Shown here: positions 1-5,434 of the stretch, one piece after another
Position numbering within the stretch: the stretch's first letter is position 1
How the letters are laid out: every line of letters starts with the position of its first letter
Source: an uncultured Selenomonadales bacterium
GTDB lineage: Bacteria > Bacillota > Negativicutes > Selenomonadales > Selenomonadaceae
Assembly (NCBI GenBank): GCA_946403735.1
Contig: CAMJAZ010000078.1
Location: forward strand, 1-7,164
Direction: 5' to 3'
DNA length: 7,164 nt
The notes under the pieces: generated by a model
Told to the model about the DNA's origin: nothing
The model's database searches: none
What the model saw: the letters and a program-made list of their open reading frames with translations, nothing else
Position numbers and translations under genes: made by a program

Positions 1-1733
1 GTTTGATCTTTAAATTCGCTGGAGTAAACGCCGCTAATAGTATGAATTGTAGCTTGATAGCGTCCAGAAACTTTTTCAACAGCGTCAGAAATTTCGCCGA
101 GTGATGCACGAACTCTAGCCGCCTCAACGGTGCATTCAAGCAAGTTGCCATTTTCACGTGATTCAGCCGCCTTCGTGATAGCCTCAAGAGCCGCGCGTAC
201 ATCATCTTCATTGCGTTCAGCACGAAGTTTGTTAAGGCGTTCAACCTGCGCGTTGCGGACGGCTGTATTGTCGATAGCCAAAATTTCCAGCGGGTCTTCA
301 TGGTCAAGGCGGAATTTATTCAAGCCGACAATCGTTTCACTATCGGAATCAATACGAGCTTGACGACGTGCCGACGCCTCTTCAATGCGCATTTTCGGTA
401 AGCCAGTAGGAATAGCTTTTGCCATACCGCCGAGCGCCTCAATTTCTTGAATGTGAGCCCAAGCACGACGAATAATTTCATTTGTCAGCGCTTCGACGTA
501 GTATGAACCACCCCAAGGATCAATAATCTTGCAGACGGACGTTTCATCTTGAATGTAAAGCTGCGTATTACGTGCAATACGTGCGCTAAAGTCAGTTGGC
601 AATGCAATAGCTTCATCAAGCGCGTTTGTATGAAGTGATTGAGTATGACCAAGTGCCGCGCCCATTGCCTCCATAAGTGTACGTGAAACGTTGTTGAAGG
701 GGTCTTGCGCCGTAAGTGACCAGCCAGAAGTTTGGCAATGAGTACGAAGAGCCATTGACTTAGCTTGAGTGCCGCCCATTTGCTTAACGATTTTAGCCCA
801 AAGTACGCGAGCCGCCCGCATTTTCGCAACTTCCATAAAGTAATTTTTGCCAATCGCCCAGAAGAAACTCAAACGTTTTGCGAAGGCGTCAACTTTCAAG
901 CCAGCGTTAATGCCAGTACGAATATATTCAAGACCGTCAGCCAACGTGTAACCAAGTTCAATATCAGCAGGTGCGCCAGCCTCTTGCATATGATAGCCGC
1001 TGATTGAAATTGAGTTGAACTTCGGCATATATTTTGTAGTGTATTCAAAAATATCGCCGATGATTCGCATTGACATATCAGGCGGATAAATGTACGTATT
1101 GCGTACCATAAATTCTTTGAGAATGTCATTTTGAATCGTGCCGTTGAGAATAGATTTATCGACGCCCTGTTCAATTCCAGATTGAATGAAGAAGGCGAGA
1201 ATTGGAAGTACCGCGCCGTTCATTGTCATTGATACGGACATTTGGTCAAGCGGAATACCGCTGAATAAAATGTTCATATCGAGCATTGAACAGACTGAAA
1301 CGCCAGCCTTGCCAACGTCACCAAATACGCGGGGGTTATCAGCGTCATAGCCGCGATGTGTAGGAAGGTCAAATGCGATTGACAAACCTTTTTGACCTGC
1401 GGCAAGGTTACGGCGATAAAAAGCGTTAGATTCTTCAGCCGTTGAAAAGCCAGCGTATTGACGAACAGTCCAAGGACGGAAAACGTACATTGTAGCGTAA
1501 GGTCCGCGCAGGAATGGTGGAAGTCCGCTAACAAAGTCAAGGTGATTCATATTTTCATATTCATCATGCGAATAGAGCGGCTTAACAGGAACGTGTTCCA
1601 TAGTACGTTCAATAAAGCTGTCGTAATCAGCCGCCGCCTTTTTTTCAAATTCTTTTTTCCACGTTGCCCCGTCAACTTGCGGTGCATCTTCAAGATTTAT
1701 TTGCGTGAAGTCAGGATTTTTATAACCTGCCAT
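1..1733 (-). CDS. mutB: Methylmalonyl-CoA mutase large (catalytic) subunit, 3' end cut by window edge
   Basis: Catalytic subunit of the adenosylcobalamin-dependent mutase that interconverts succinyl-CoA and (R)-methylmalonyl-CoA in the cytoplasm. The reading frame is open from ATG 1733 to base 3, giving 577 codons without a stop. Family-typical blocks, read by eye: YATMYVFRPWTVRQYAGF (about residues 79-96, containing the Tyr that I recall as active-site in this family), AFDLPTHRGYDADNPRVFG, EFMVRNTYIYPP, SISGYHMQEAGAPADIELG, RLSFFWAIGKNYFMEVAKMR, and LRTHCQTSGWSL with the catalytic-type His at residue 332. These cover the substrate-binding TIM barrel and the linker (ending near TISGVYSSEF). 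Large subunits are usually about 715-730 residues, so the missing roughly 140 should be the B12-binding domain with DxHxxG. A perfect AAAGGAGG lies 7 bases before the ATG. The gene follows mutA, whose product is its partner, but after a 229-bp structured gap. Isobutyryl- or ethylmalonyl-CoA mutase are relatives; the adjacent small subunit favours methylmalonyl-CoA mutase. Confidence 0.95.
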   Translation of the reverse strand, partial: MAGYKNPDFTQINLEDAPQVDGATWKKEFEKKAAADYDSFIERTMEHVPVKPLYSHDEYENMNHLDFVSGLPPFLRGPYATMYVFRPWTVRQYAGFSTAEESNAFYRRNLAAGQKGLSIAFDLPTHRGYDADNPRVFGDVGKAGVSVCSMLDMNILFSGIPLDQMSVSMTMNGAVLPILAFFIQSGIEQGVDKSILNGTIQNDILKEFMVRNTYIYPPDMSMRIIGDIFEYTTKYMPKFNSISISGYHMQEAGAPADIELGYTLADGLEYIRTGINAGLKVDAFAKRLSFFWAIGKNYFMEVAKMRAARVLWAKIVKQMGGTQAKSMALRTHCQTSGWSLTAQDPFNNVSRTLMEAMGAALGHTQSLHTNALDEAIALPTDFSARIARNTQLYIQDETSVCKIIDPWGGSYYVEALTNEIIRRAWAHIQEIEALGGMAKAIPTGLPKMRIEEASARRQARIDSDSETIVGLNKFRLDHEDPLEILAIDNTAVRNAQVERLNKLRAERNEDDVRAALEAITKAAESRENGNLLECTVEAARVRASLGEISDAVEKVSGRYQATIHTISGVYSSEFKDQ

Positions 1734-1740
1734 TAAAATT

Positions 1741-1748
1741 CCTCCTTT
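1741..1748 (-). promoter_or_regulatory. Shine-Dalgarno site of mutB
   Basis: The minus strand reads AAAGGAGG, a near-complete anti-16S match, 7 bases before ATG 1733. It fixes the mutB start even though the intercistronic gap is long, and suggests mutB translation initiates independently of mutA. Confidence 0.85.
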
Positions 1749-1794
1749 GTCAGCTAGTAACTTGTATAATTGGGGGATAAACTTAAATAGATGG

Positions 1795-1816
1795 GGGCGC
1801 GCAATGACGCGCGCCC
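1795..1816. other. GC-rich hairpin, 8-bp perfect stem
   Basis: GGGCGCGC (1795-1802) and GCGCGCCC (1809-1816) pair perfectly around a 6-base loop (AATGAC). On the minus strand, the direction of mut transcription, the stem is followed by CCATCTATTT rather than a T run, so it does not look like an intrinsic terminator. It abuts the next hairpin directly. Confidence 0.75.
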
Positions 1817-1851
1817 GTCCGCACAAACGACGTGATGTCGTTTCTGCGGAC
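1817..1851. other. Long hairpin, 14 pairs around one C/C mismatch
   Basis: GTCCGCA (1817-1823) pairs with TGCGGAC (1845-1851), and AAACGAC (1825-1831) pairs with GTCGTTT (1837-1843). The only interruption is a C/C mismatch (1824/1844), and the loop is the 5 bases GTGAT. The hairpin begins at the base after the preceding stem, so the two could stack coaxially in RNA. No T run follows on either strand. Confidence 0.75.
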
Positions 1852-1855
1852 TATG

Positions 1856-1889
1856 TTTTCTTTTTGCTACCTTTTGCGCCAAAAGAAAA
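1856..1889. other. A/T-type hairpin around a CTTTTG-CGC-CAAAAG core
   Basis: TTTTCTTTT (1856-1864) can pair with AAAAGAAAA (1881-1889). An alternative smaller stem is CTTTTG (1871-1876) with CAAAAG (1880-1885) around CGC. The string resembles the CTTTTGGCGCCAAAAG-like palindromes I recall from intergenic DNA of many bacteria, in a degenerate form. It lies inside the 12-bp inverted-repeat boundaries, and its function is unknown. Confidence 0.45.
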
Positions 1890-1941
1890 GTCAGTTCAAA
1901 AAATAAAAATTTTTTACCAAGTTTAAGTTTATCAACAGCCT

Positions 1942-1959
1942 TTAGTAACTAGTCACTAA
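1942..1959. repeat. 18-bp near-palindrome with a 7-base rhythm after mutA
   Basis: TTAGT-A-ACTAGT-C-ACTAA is a palindrome with one mismatched pair, three bases beyond the mutA stop codon. Read on the plus strand it can also be parsed as heptads TAGTAAC, TAGTCAC, TAACAAC, TAAG, which suggests a degenerate short tandem repeat. TAGTAACT recurs at 1755-1762 on the far side of the inverted-repeat element. Confidence 0.45.
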
Positions 1960-1962
1960 CAA

Positions 1963-4140
1963 CTAAGCAATGCCTTTTTTCTGTTGCATTGCCAGCAAAG
2001 TTTGATAGCAATTCGAGCGAATGTTAATGTAATCGTCAATGCCCGCGTTTTTGTACGTTTCAACCAATTCAGCAGGTGCAGTTCCCGCCAAGTAAACCGT
2101 TGCATTGGGCAGAACTTCATGAAGTTTAGGTGCAAGCGCTGGAACAATTTCAGGGTACGTGGCGTCAGTCGAACAAATTACAACTGCGTCTGCGCCAGAT
2201 TCTTTAGCCGCCTTTGCCGCGTCGTCAACCGTTTCAAAACCGTTATTGCCGAGAACTTCAAATGCGCCGACTTGTAAAAAGCTTGTAGTGAAATCTGCGC
2301 GGGCTTTATGTTGCGGAATTGGTCCCATATTGGCGAGGAAAATTTTAACGTTGTCATGCTTTTCAGTCTTGAATTTTTCCGTAGCTTCACGAAGTTTTTC
2401 AAATTTTTCAGCAAGGCGATGAGGCGTGATAGTTTTAATTTCGTCTGAACCGTCGACGTTGTGACCAAGTACGCCAAGTGCGCCGCGCAGTTGATTAATC
2501 GTTGCACCGCTAGCCGCCGCGTCGATAACCGTTTCAAAATTATTCGCGTCCACTTTAGAAAGCGCATCTTTAGCGTCAACCGTTGCAAGATAACTTTCAA
2601 TCGCCGCAGTACGAACTTTTTTATTTTCGGCAAAATCTTCTGCGCGGGGATCGAGTCTTTCTTCAATCATATTCGGGTACATATTCGTACCGACGATTCT
2701 ATCACGACGACCCATGACAGCTTTTAATCTTGCCGCCAAAATTTCAGCAATTTGCGCTTGTGGATAACCTTCCTTAAGCGCCGCAACAATACCGCCTTTA
2801 CCTTCGACAACTTGAAATTCAGCCCAGACTTTTTCTTTAATCTGCTTAGTTAAAGTTTCAACTGCCCAACTACCGCCAGCAGGGTCAATCGGTTGAACAA
2901 GTCCAAATTCTTCACGCAGAATAATTTGCATATTCCGAGCAATACGACGGCTAAACTCATCGCCTTTTCTAATCGGTTCATCAAAAGTTGAACTTTCATA
3001 AGATTCGACGCCGCCAGCAATCGCGCTGAAAAGTTGAGACGTGCCACGCAGTAAGTTTACGTATGGATCGTAAACCGTCATAAAAAATTTAGCGGGACGT
3101 GCGTGCAGATGAATGTGTTGAACTTCTTCACTGCCGCCGAATGATTTAACAATCTGCGCCCAAATTGGACGAAGTGCGCGAAGTTTAGAAATTTGCATAA
3201 AGAAATTAGCGCCCATTGATACGCCGAACATAATTTGTTCCGCCGCTTCGTCAATCGTCAAGCCGCGTTCAAGCATTGCGCGAAGGTACGTAACCGCCGT
3301 TGCCAACGTATAGGAAAGTTCTTGAATGTCATTCGCGCCGCCGTTTGAGTAAACGTCACTGCGTACCATAAAAGTTTTGAGTCCAGGACAATTTTTCACG
3401 GCGAATTTAGCAACTGCCGCTTGTTCGTCAAAAATTTTGTCCAGCGATTGTCCAAGCTTACCTTTCAAAACACAAGCGCCGATTGGGTCAGCTCCGATAA
3501 CGCCGCGCAGTTTTGAAACGTCGCCGCCAGCTTTTTTAATTGCCGCGATAACTAATGCGGTAATTGGCGCTGAACTTTCGCCAGCGTAAATGTACAGCGG
3601 AACTTTATCAAGCTTGAGACCGTTTAAAAGTTGTTCAACGTCAGCTAAAGTCGTCAAGCTTACGCCGTTATCACCAACTTTTTCAGCTTGCATAGCGTCA
3701 AGTGCGTCACGTGTCGCTGAATCAAGTTTAACGTTGTAAATGGTCGAACCTTTTTCAAGTTCGTGTTTCAAAAGTTCGTTATTTTCTTCGGGTAAAGTTT
3801 CATCGCAAGCTTGCGCAATTCCCCACGCCGCATTGACATAACCATTTGGCGTAGCGCCGCGCAGAAAATCGCCCATGCCAGGATAAGACTGTTTAGGCAA
3901 AATTTCTTCCGTCGTAGCGCGAAAATACATTGGCTCAAAGGTAATGCCTTCGTAAGTTTTGGTGTACATTTTCTTTTCAAAGGGGGCGCCCTTCAAAAGT
4001 TCAATACAAGCTTGTTTCCACTCATCGTAAGTTGGCGGTGTAAATTCGTCCAACGACACCTGCGGAAAATCTGTTTGCGATTCGGCTTTTTTAATTATCG
4101 CCTGCAAATCAAGCTCCGCCGTTTTTTTCGCATCACTCAT
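1963..4140 (-). CDS. mutA: Methylmalonyl-CoA mutase small subunit
   Basis: Non-catalytic partner of the mutase heterodimer, 725 residues from ATG 4140 to a TAG stop. Order: N-terminal arm (about 1-90, with TPPTYDEWKQA), degenerate mutase barrel (about 90-560, with FLRGATPNGYVNAAWGIAQ, FMVRSDVYSNGGAND and IARNMQIILREEFGLVQ), then a B12-domain-like fold (about 597-725, starting FLANMGPIPQHKAR). Two features mark it as the small subunit. The position of the large subunit's HCQTSG reads HARPAKF here (His346). The B12-ligand motif DxHxxG is absent; the corresponding stretch is IPQHKAR (His611). An upstream in-frame GTG at 4149 would add three residues, but it shares its first base with the ribosome-binding site, so ATG 4140 is preferred. 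mutB lies downstream on the same strand. A small subunit of this length, keeping the C-terminal domain, is normal for several anaerobe lineages as far as I recall. Confidence 0.94.
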   Translation of the reverse strand: MSDAKKTAELDLQAIIKKAESQTDFPQVSLDEFTPPTYDEWKQACIELLKGAPFEKKMYTKTYEGITFEPMYFRATTEEILPKQSYPGMGDFLRGATPNGYVNAAWGIAQACDETLPEENNELLKHELEKGSTIYNVKLDSATRDALDAMQAEKVGDNGVSLTTLADVEQLLNGLKLDKVPLYIYAGESSAPITALVIAAIKKAGGDVSKLRGVIGADPIGACVLKGKLGQSLDKIFDEQAAVAKFAVKNCPGLKTFMVRSDVYSNGGANDIQELSYTLATAVTYLRAMLERGLTIDEAAEQIMFGVSMGANFFMQISKLRALRPIWAQIVKSFGGSEEVQHIHLHARPAKFFMTVYDPYVNLLRGTSQLFSAIAGGVESYESSTFDEPIRKGDEFSRRIARNMQIILREEFGLVQPIDPAGGSWAVETLTKQIKEKVWAEFQVVEGKGGIVAALKEGYPQAQIAEILAARLKAVMGRRDRIVGTNMYPNMIEERLDPRAEDFAENKKVRTAAIESYLATVDAKDALSKVDANNFETVIDAAASGATINQLRGALGVLGHNVDGSDEIKTITPHRLAEKFEKLREATEKFKTEKHDNVKIFLANMGPIPQHKARADFTTSFLQVGAFEVLGNNGFETVDDAAKAAKESGADAVVICSTDATYPEIVPALAPKLHEVLPNATVYLAGTAPAELVETYKNAGIDDYINIRSNCYQTLLAMQQKKGIA

Positions 4141-4148
4141 ACTCTCCA

Positions 4149-4154
4149 CTCCTT
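4149..4154 (-). promoter_or_regulatory. Shine-Dalgarno site deciding the mutA start
   Basis: The minus strand reads AAGGAG at 4154-4149, followed by 8 bases and then ATG 4140. The only other upstream in-frame start, GTG at 4149-4147, uses the last base of this site and so cannot be served by it. Confidence 0.8.
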
Positions 4155-4172
4155 CTAAAAAATAAAAAACTT

Positions 4173-4198
4173 AAAAAAAAAAACCGAAAATTATCGGT
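4173..4198 (-). terminator. Probable intrinsic terminator after iorB
   Basis: On the minus strand ACCGA (4198-4194) pairs with TCGGT (4187-4183) around a 6-base loop, and an 11-base T run (4183-4173) follows, sharing its first T with the stem. The stem is short, so termination may be partial. It lies 45 bases after the iorB stop and about 20 bases before the mutA ribosome-binding site. It should uncouple iorB from mutAB or reduce read-through. Confidence 0.6.
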
Positions 4199-4201
4199 AG
4201 A

Positions 4202-4230
4202 ATATTAACGCAATTAAATTGTAAAGGCAA
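4202..4230 (-). promoter_or_regulatory. Candidate mutA promoter
   Basis: The minus strand reads TTGCCT (4230-4225), a 17-base spacer, then TAATAT (4207-4202). Each box matches 4 of 6 sigma70 consensus bases. Transcription would start near 4195, inside the hairpin that terminates iorB, putting a small stem at the very 5' end of the mut message. No other promoter fits between the terminator and mutA. The alternative is read-through from iorB. Confidence 0.35.
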
Positions 4231-4243
4231 GAAAAAAATTCGT

Positions 4244-4822
4244 TTAATTTTGAAAAGTTTCACCAAATTCAAACGCTTTTTTATTAATTTCCAAAAATTT
4301 TTCTGGTACGCAAGATTTTAACGCCGCTTGCCAAGATTCTTTTGGAATATCAAAATAATGTGACAATCTGCCGAGCAATACGATATTAACGGCTTTTTGT
4401 GAACCAGCTTTTTTAGCCAGTGACAGACAGTCCATAGCGTCGACTTTGAAACCTTTTTCGCGCATTTTGGCTACAAGATTTTCAGGATAAGTAGCCGCGC
4501 CAGTTATAACGGGCATAGGATCAATTTGTTGAGTGTTCGTGACGATTTGTCCATTCGGCTTTAAGTACGAAATCCAACGCGCCGTTTCCAAAATTTCAAA
4601 CGAAACAATAAAATCTGCTTCGCCTTTATCGACTACTGGCGAATAAACTTTGTCGCCGAATCTCACGTAAGTTATGACACTGCCGCCGCGTTGGCTCATG
4701 CCGTGAACTTCGGAAACTTTTACGTCGTAACCTTCGCTTAACAAAAGTTTTCCCAAAATTTTACTAGCCAGCAATGAACCTTGCCCGCCGACTCCGACGA
4801 TAATAATATTTTTCGTCTTCAA
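4244..4822 (-). CDS. iorB: Indolepyruvate ferredoxin oxidoreductase beta subunit
   Basis: Small subunit of the oxygen-sensitive cytoplasmic enzyme that oxidatively decarboxylates aryl 2-oxoacids such as indolepyruvate to aryl-acetyl-CoA, passing electrons to ferredoxin. The product has 192 residues, the usual IorB length. It opens with a nucleotide-binding-like glycine motif, IIIVGVGGQGSLLASKIL (about residues 6-23), followed by the family hallmark SEVHGMSQRGGSV (37-49) and then YSPVVDKGEADFIVSFE. These are characteristic of the pyruvate/ketoisovalerate oxidoreductase gamma-type domain. The start is TTG: an in-frame TGA lies three codons upstream, no ATG or GTG intervenes, and GAGGTGAT sits 5 bases before it. 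The gene is first on its strand from a good promoter. The large IorA subunit, which carries thiamine diphosphate and iron-sulfur sites and usually lies just upstream, is absent. IorA must be encoded elsewhere, or this subunit serves another 2-oxoacid oxidoreductase. Downstream mutA is separated by a probable terminator. Confidence 0.9.
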   Translation of the reverse strand: MKTKNIIIVGVGGQGSLLASKILGKLLLSEGYDVKVSEVHGMSQRGGSVITYVRFGDKVYSPVVDKGEADFIVSFEILETARWISYLKPNGQIVTNTQQIDPMPVITGAATYPENLVAKMREKGFKVDAMDCLSLAKKAGSQKAVNIVLLGRLSHYFDIPKESWQAALKSCVPEKFLEINKKAFEFGETFQN

Positions 4823-4826
4823 AAAT

Positions 4827-4834
4827 AATCACCT
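4827..4834 (-). promoter_or_regulatory. Shine-Dalgarno site supporting the TTG start of iorB
   Basis: The minus strand reads GAGGTGAT, then 5 bases, then TTG 4822. The TGA inside this site is in frame, which rules out a longer iorB product. Confidence 0.75.
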
Positions 4835-4868
4835 CAAAATTTTATCCAACCATAAAAAATTTTTAAAT

Positions 4869-4897
4869 ATTATAATTTGTTCATCTGAAAACTTCAA
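4869..4897 (-). promoter_or_regulatory. iorB promoter
   Basis: The minus strand reads TTGAAG (4897-4892), a 17-base spacer, then a perfect TATAAT (4874-4869). Predicted start is near 4862, giving a leader of about 40 bases. A short palindrome TCAAATATTGA (4894-4904) overlaps the -35 box and could bind a regulator, though it may be chance in AT-rich DNA. Confidence 0.65.
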
Positions 4898-4923
4898 ATA
4901 TTGATTAGCGCAAAAATAAAATC

Positions 4924-4952
4924 TTGAAAAAATTTTTTCCGTAAAATATAAT
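4924..4952 (+). promoter_or_regulatory. Promoter of the cupin-hydrolase operon
   Basis: TTGAAA (4924-4929), a 17-base spacer, then a perfect TATAAT (4947-4952). Predicted start is near 4959, giving a leader of about 38 bases. The -35 box lies 26 bp from that of the divergent iorB promoter. TCTTGAAA (4922-4929) is repeated inverted as TTTCAAGA (4971-4978), bracketing the promoter. Confidence 0.75.
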
Positions 4953-4996
4953 TCTTCGTACAAAGTAAAATTTCAAGACGAAATGGAGAAATTTTT

Positions 4997-5434
4997 ATGG
5001 CAGAAAAAATGACGTTGGAAGAAATTCAAGCGCAAAGTATTTTCCAAGTCGGCGGCGAAAATGTCAACTACGCAAAATTTTTTGACGGCAAAAGTTATCT
5101 TAATATGCTTTCACTTGACCAAGTTGTTATCGGCAATGTGACGTTCGAGCCAGCTTGCCGTAACCATTGGCATATTCACCACGCGAAAAGCGGCGGCGGA
5201 CAAATGTTGCTTGTAACGGCAGGACGCGGCTGGTATCAAGAATTTGGCAAACCTGCTCAAGCTTTAAAGCCTGGCGACGTTGTACACATTCCCGCAAATG
5301 TCAAGCATTGGCACGGCGCGGCGAAAGATTCTGCGTTCCAACATTTAGCGGTTGAAGTTGACGGCGTAGAAAAATCTACTGAATGGTGCGAACCTGTCGA
5401 CGCTGACGAATACAATAAATTGGAATGGAAATGA
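4997..5434 (+). CDS. Small single-domain cupin protein, probably metal-binding
   Basis: A 145-residue protein with one cupin beta-barrel, probably cytoplasmic because no signal is visible. Cupin motif 1 is NHWHIHHAKSGGGQMLLVTAGRGW (His57, 59, 61 and 62, then Gln69 where many cupins have Glu). Motif 2 is PGDVVHIPANVKHWHG (residues 92-107, with His104 and His106). The HxH...Gln...His arrangement with GGGQ.L.VT.G.GWYQE is typical of a widespread small-cupin group, often annotated only as cupin domain protein and sometimes found fused or linked to carboxymuconolactone-decarboxylase-type proteins. A divalent metal is expected; the substrate is unknown. GGAG at 4985-4988 lies 8 bases before the ATG, and a strong promoter precedes it. 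The stop codon overlaps the start of the next gene, so the two are probably made together. Confidence 0.85.
   Translation: MAEKMTLEEIQAQSIFQVGGENVNYAKFFDGKSYLNMLSLDQVVIGNVTFEPACRNHWHIHHAKSGGGQMLLVTAGRGWYQEFGKPAQALKPGDVVHIPANVKHWHGAAKDSAFQHLAVEVDGVEKSTEWCEPVDADEYNKLEWK

Larger units (their letters stand above)
1776..1933. repeat. 158-bp element bounded by perfect 12-bp inverted repeats, in the mutA-mutB gap
   Basis: GATAAACTTAAA at 1776-1787 is exactly reverse-complemented as TTTAAGTTTATC at 1922-1933. Between them lie two perfect or near-perfect GC-rich hairpins (1795-1816 and 1817-1851), an A/T-type hairpin (about 1856-1889) and an A/T-rich stretch. GC-rich palindromes stand out sharply in otherwise AT-rich intergenic DNA. 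There is no reading frame of note. No clean target-site duplication touches the repeat ends, although TAGTAACT occurs outside both sides (1755-1762 and 1943-1950). It could be a dispersed palindromic repeat, a MITE-like remnant, or an mRNA processing/stability structure between two subunit genes. One copy in one window cannot decide. Confidence 0.6.

Noticed and set aside
130..363. Open frames on the plus strand opposite mutB (also 765-1007 and 1458-1736)
   Set aside because: They lie antisense to a well-conserved coding region, show Ser/Arg-rich non-protein-like composition, and have no ribosome-binding site.
485..1540. Other minus-strand open frames inside mutB (485-853, 896-1174, 1274-1540)
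   Set aside because: They are shifted-frame shadows of mutB, whose own frame is unmistakable throughout.
1795..1851. The two strong hairpins as an intrinsic terminator between mutA and mutB
   Set aside because: No T run follows either stem on the minus strand, so they do not fit a rho-independent terminator.
1956..3980. Various open frames inside and opposite mutA, including 2178-2666 on the minus strand
   Set aside because: The mutA frame is continuous and conserved from start to stop; these are frame shadows with Lys/Arg/Leu-rich composition.
4150..4243. Cobalamin riboswitch upstream of the B12-dependent mutase genes
   Set aside because: The gap is under 110 bases, AT-rich, and shows no B12-box-like or multi-stem structure beyond the small terminator hairpin.
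4901..4914. FNR/CRP-like half site TTGATTAGCGCAAA between the divergent promoters
   Set aside because: Only the left half fits; the right half matches poorly, and AT-rich DNA yields such hits by chance.
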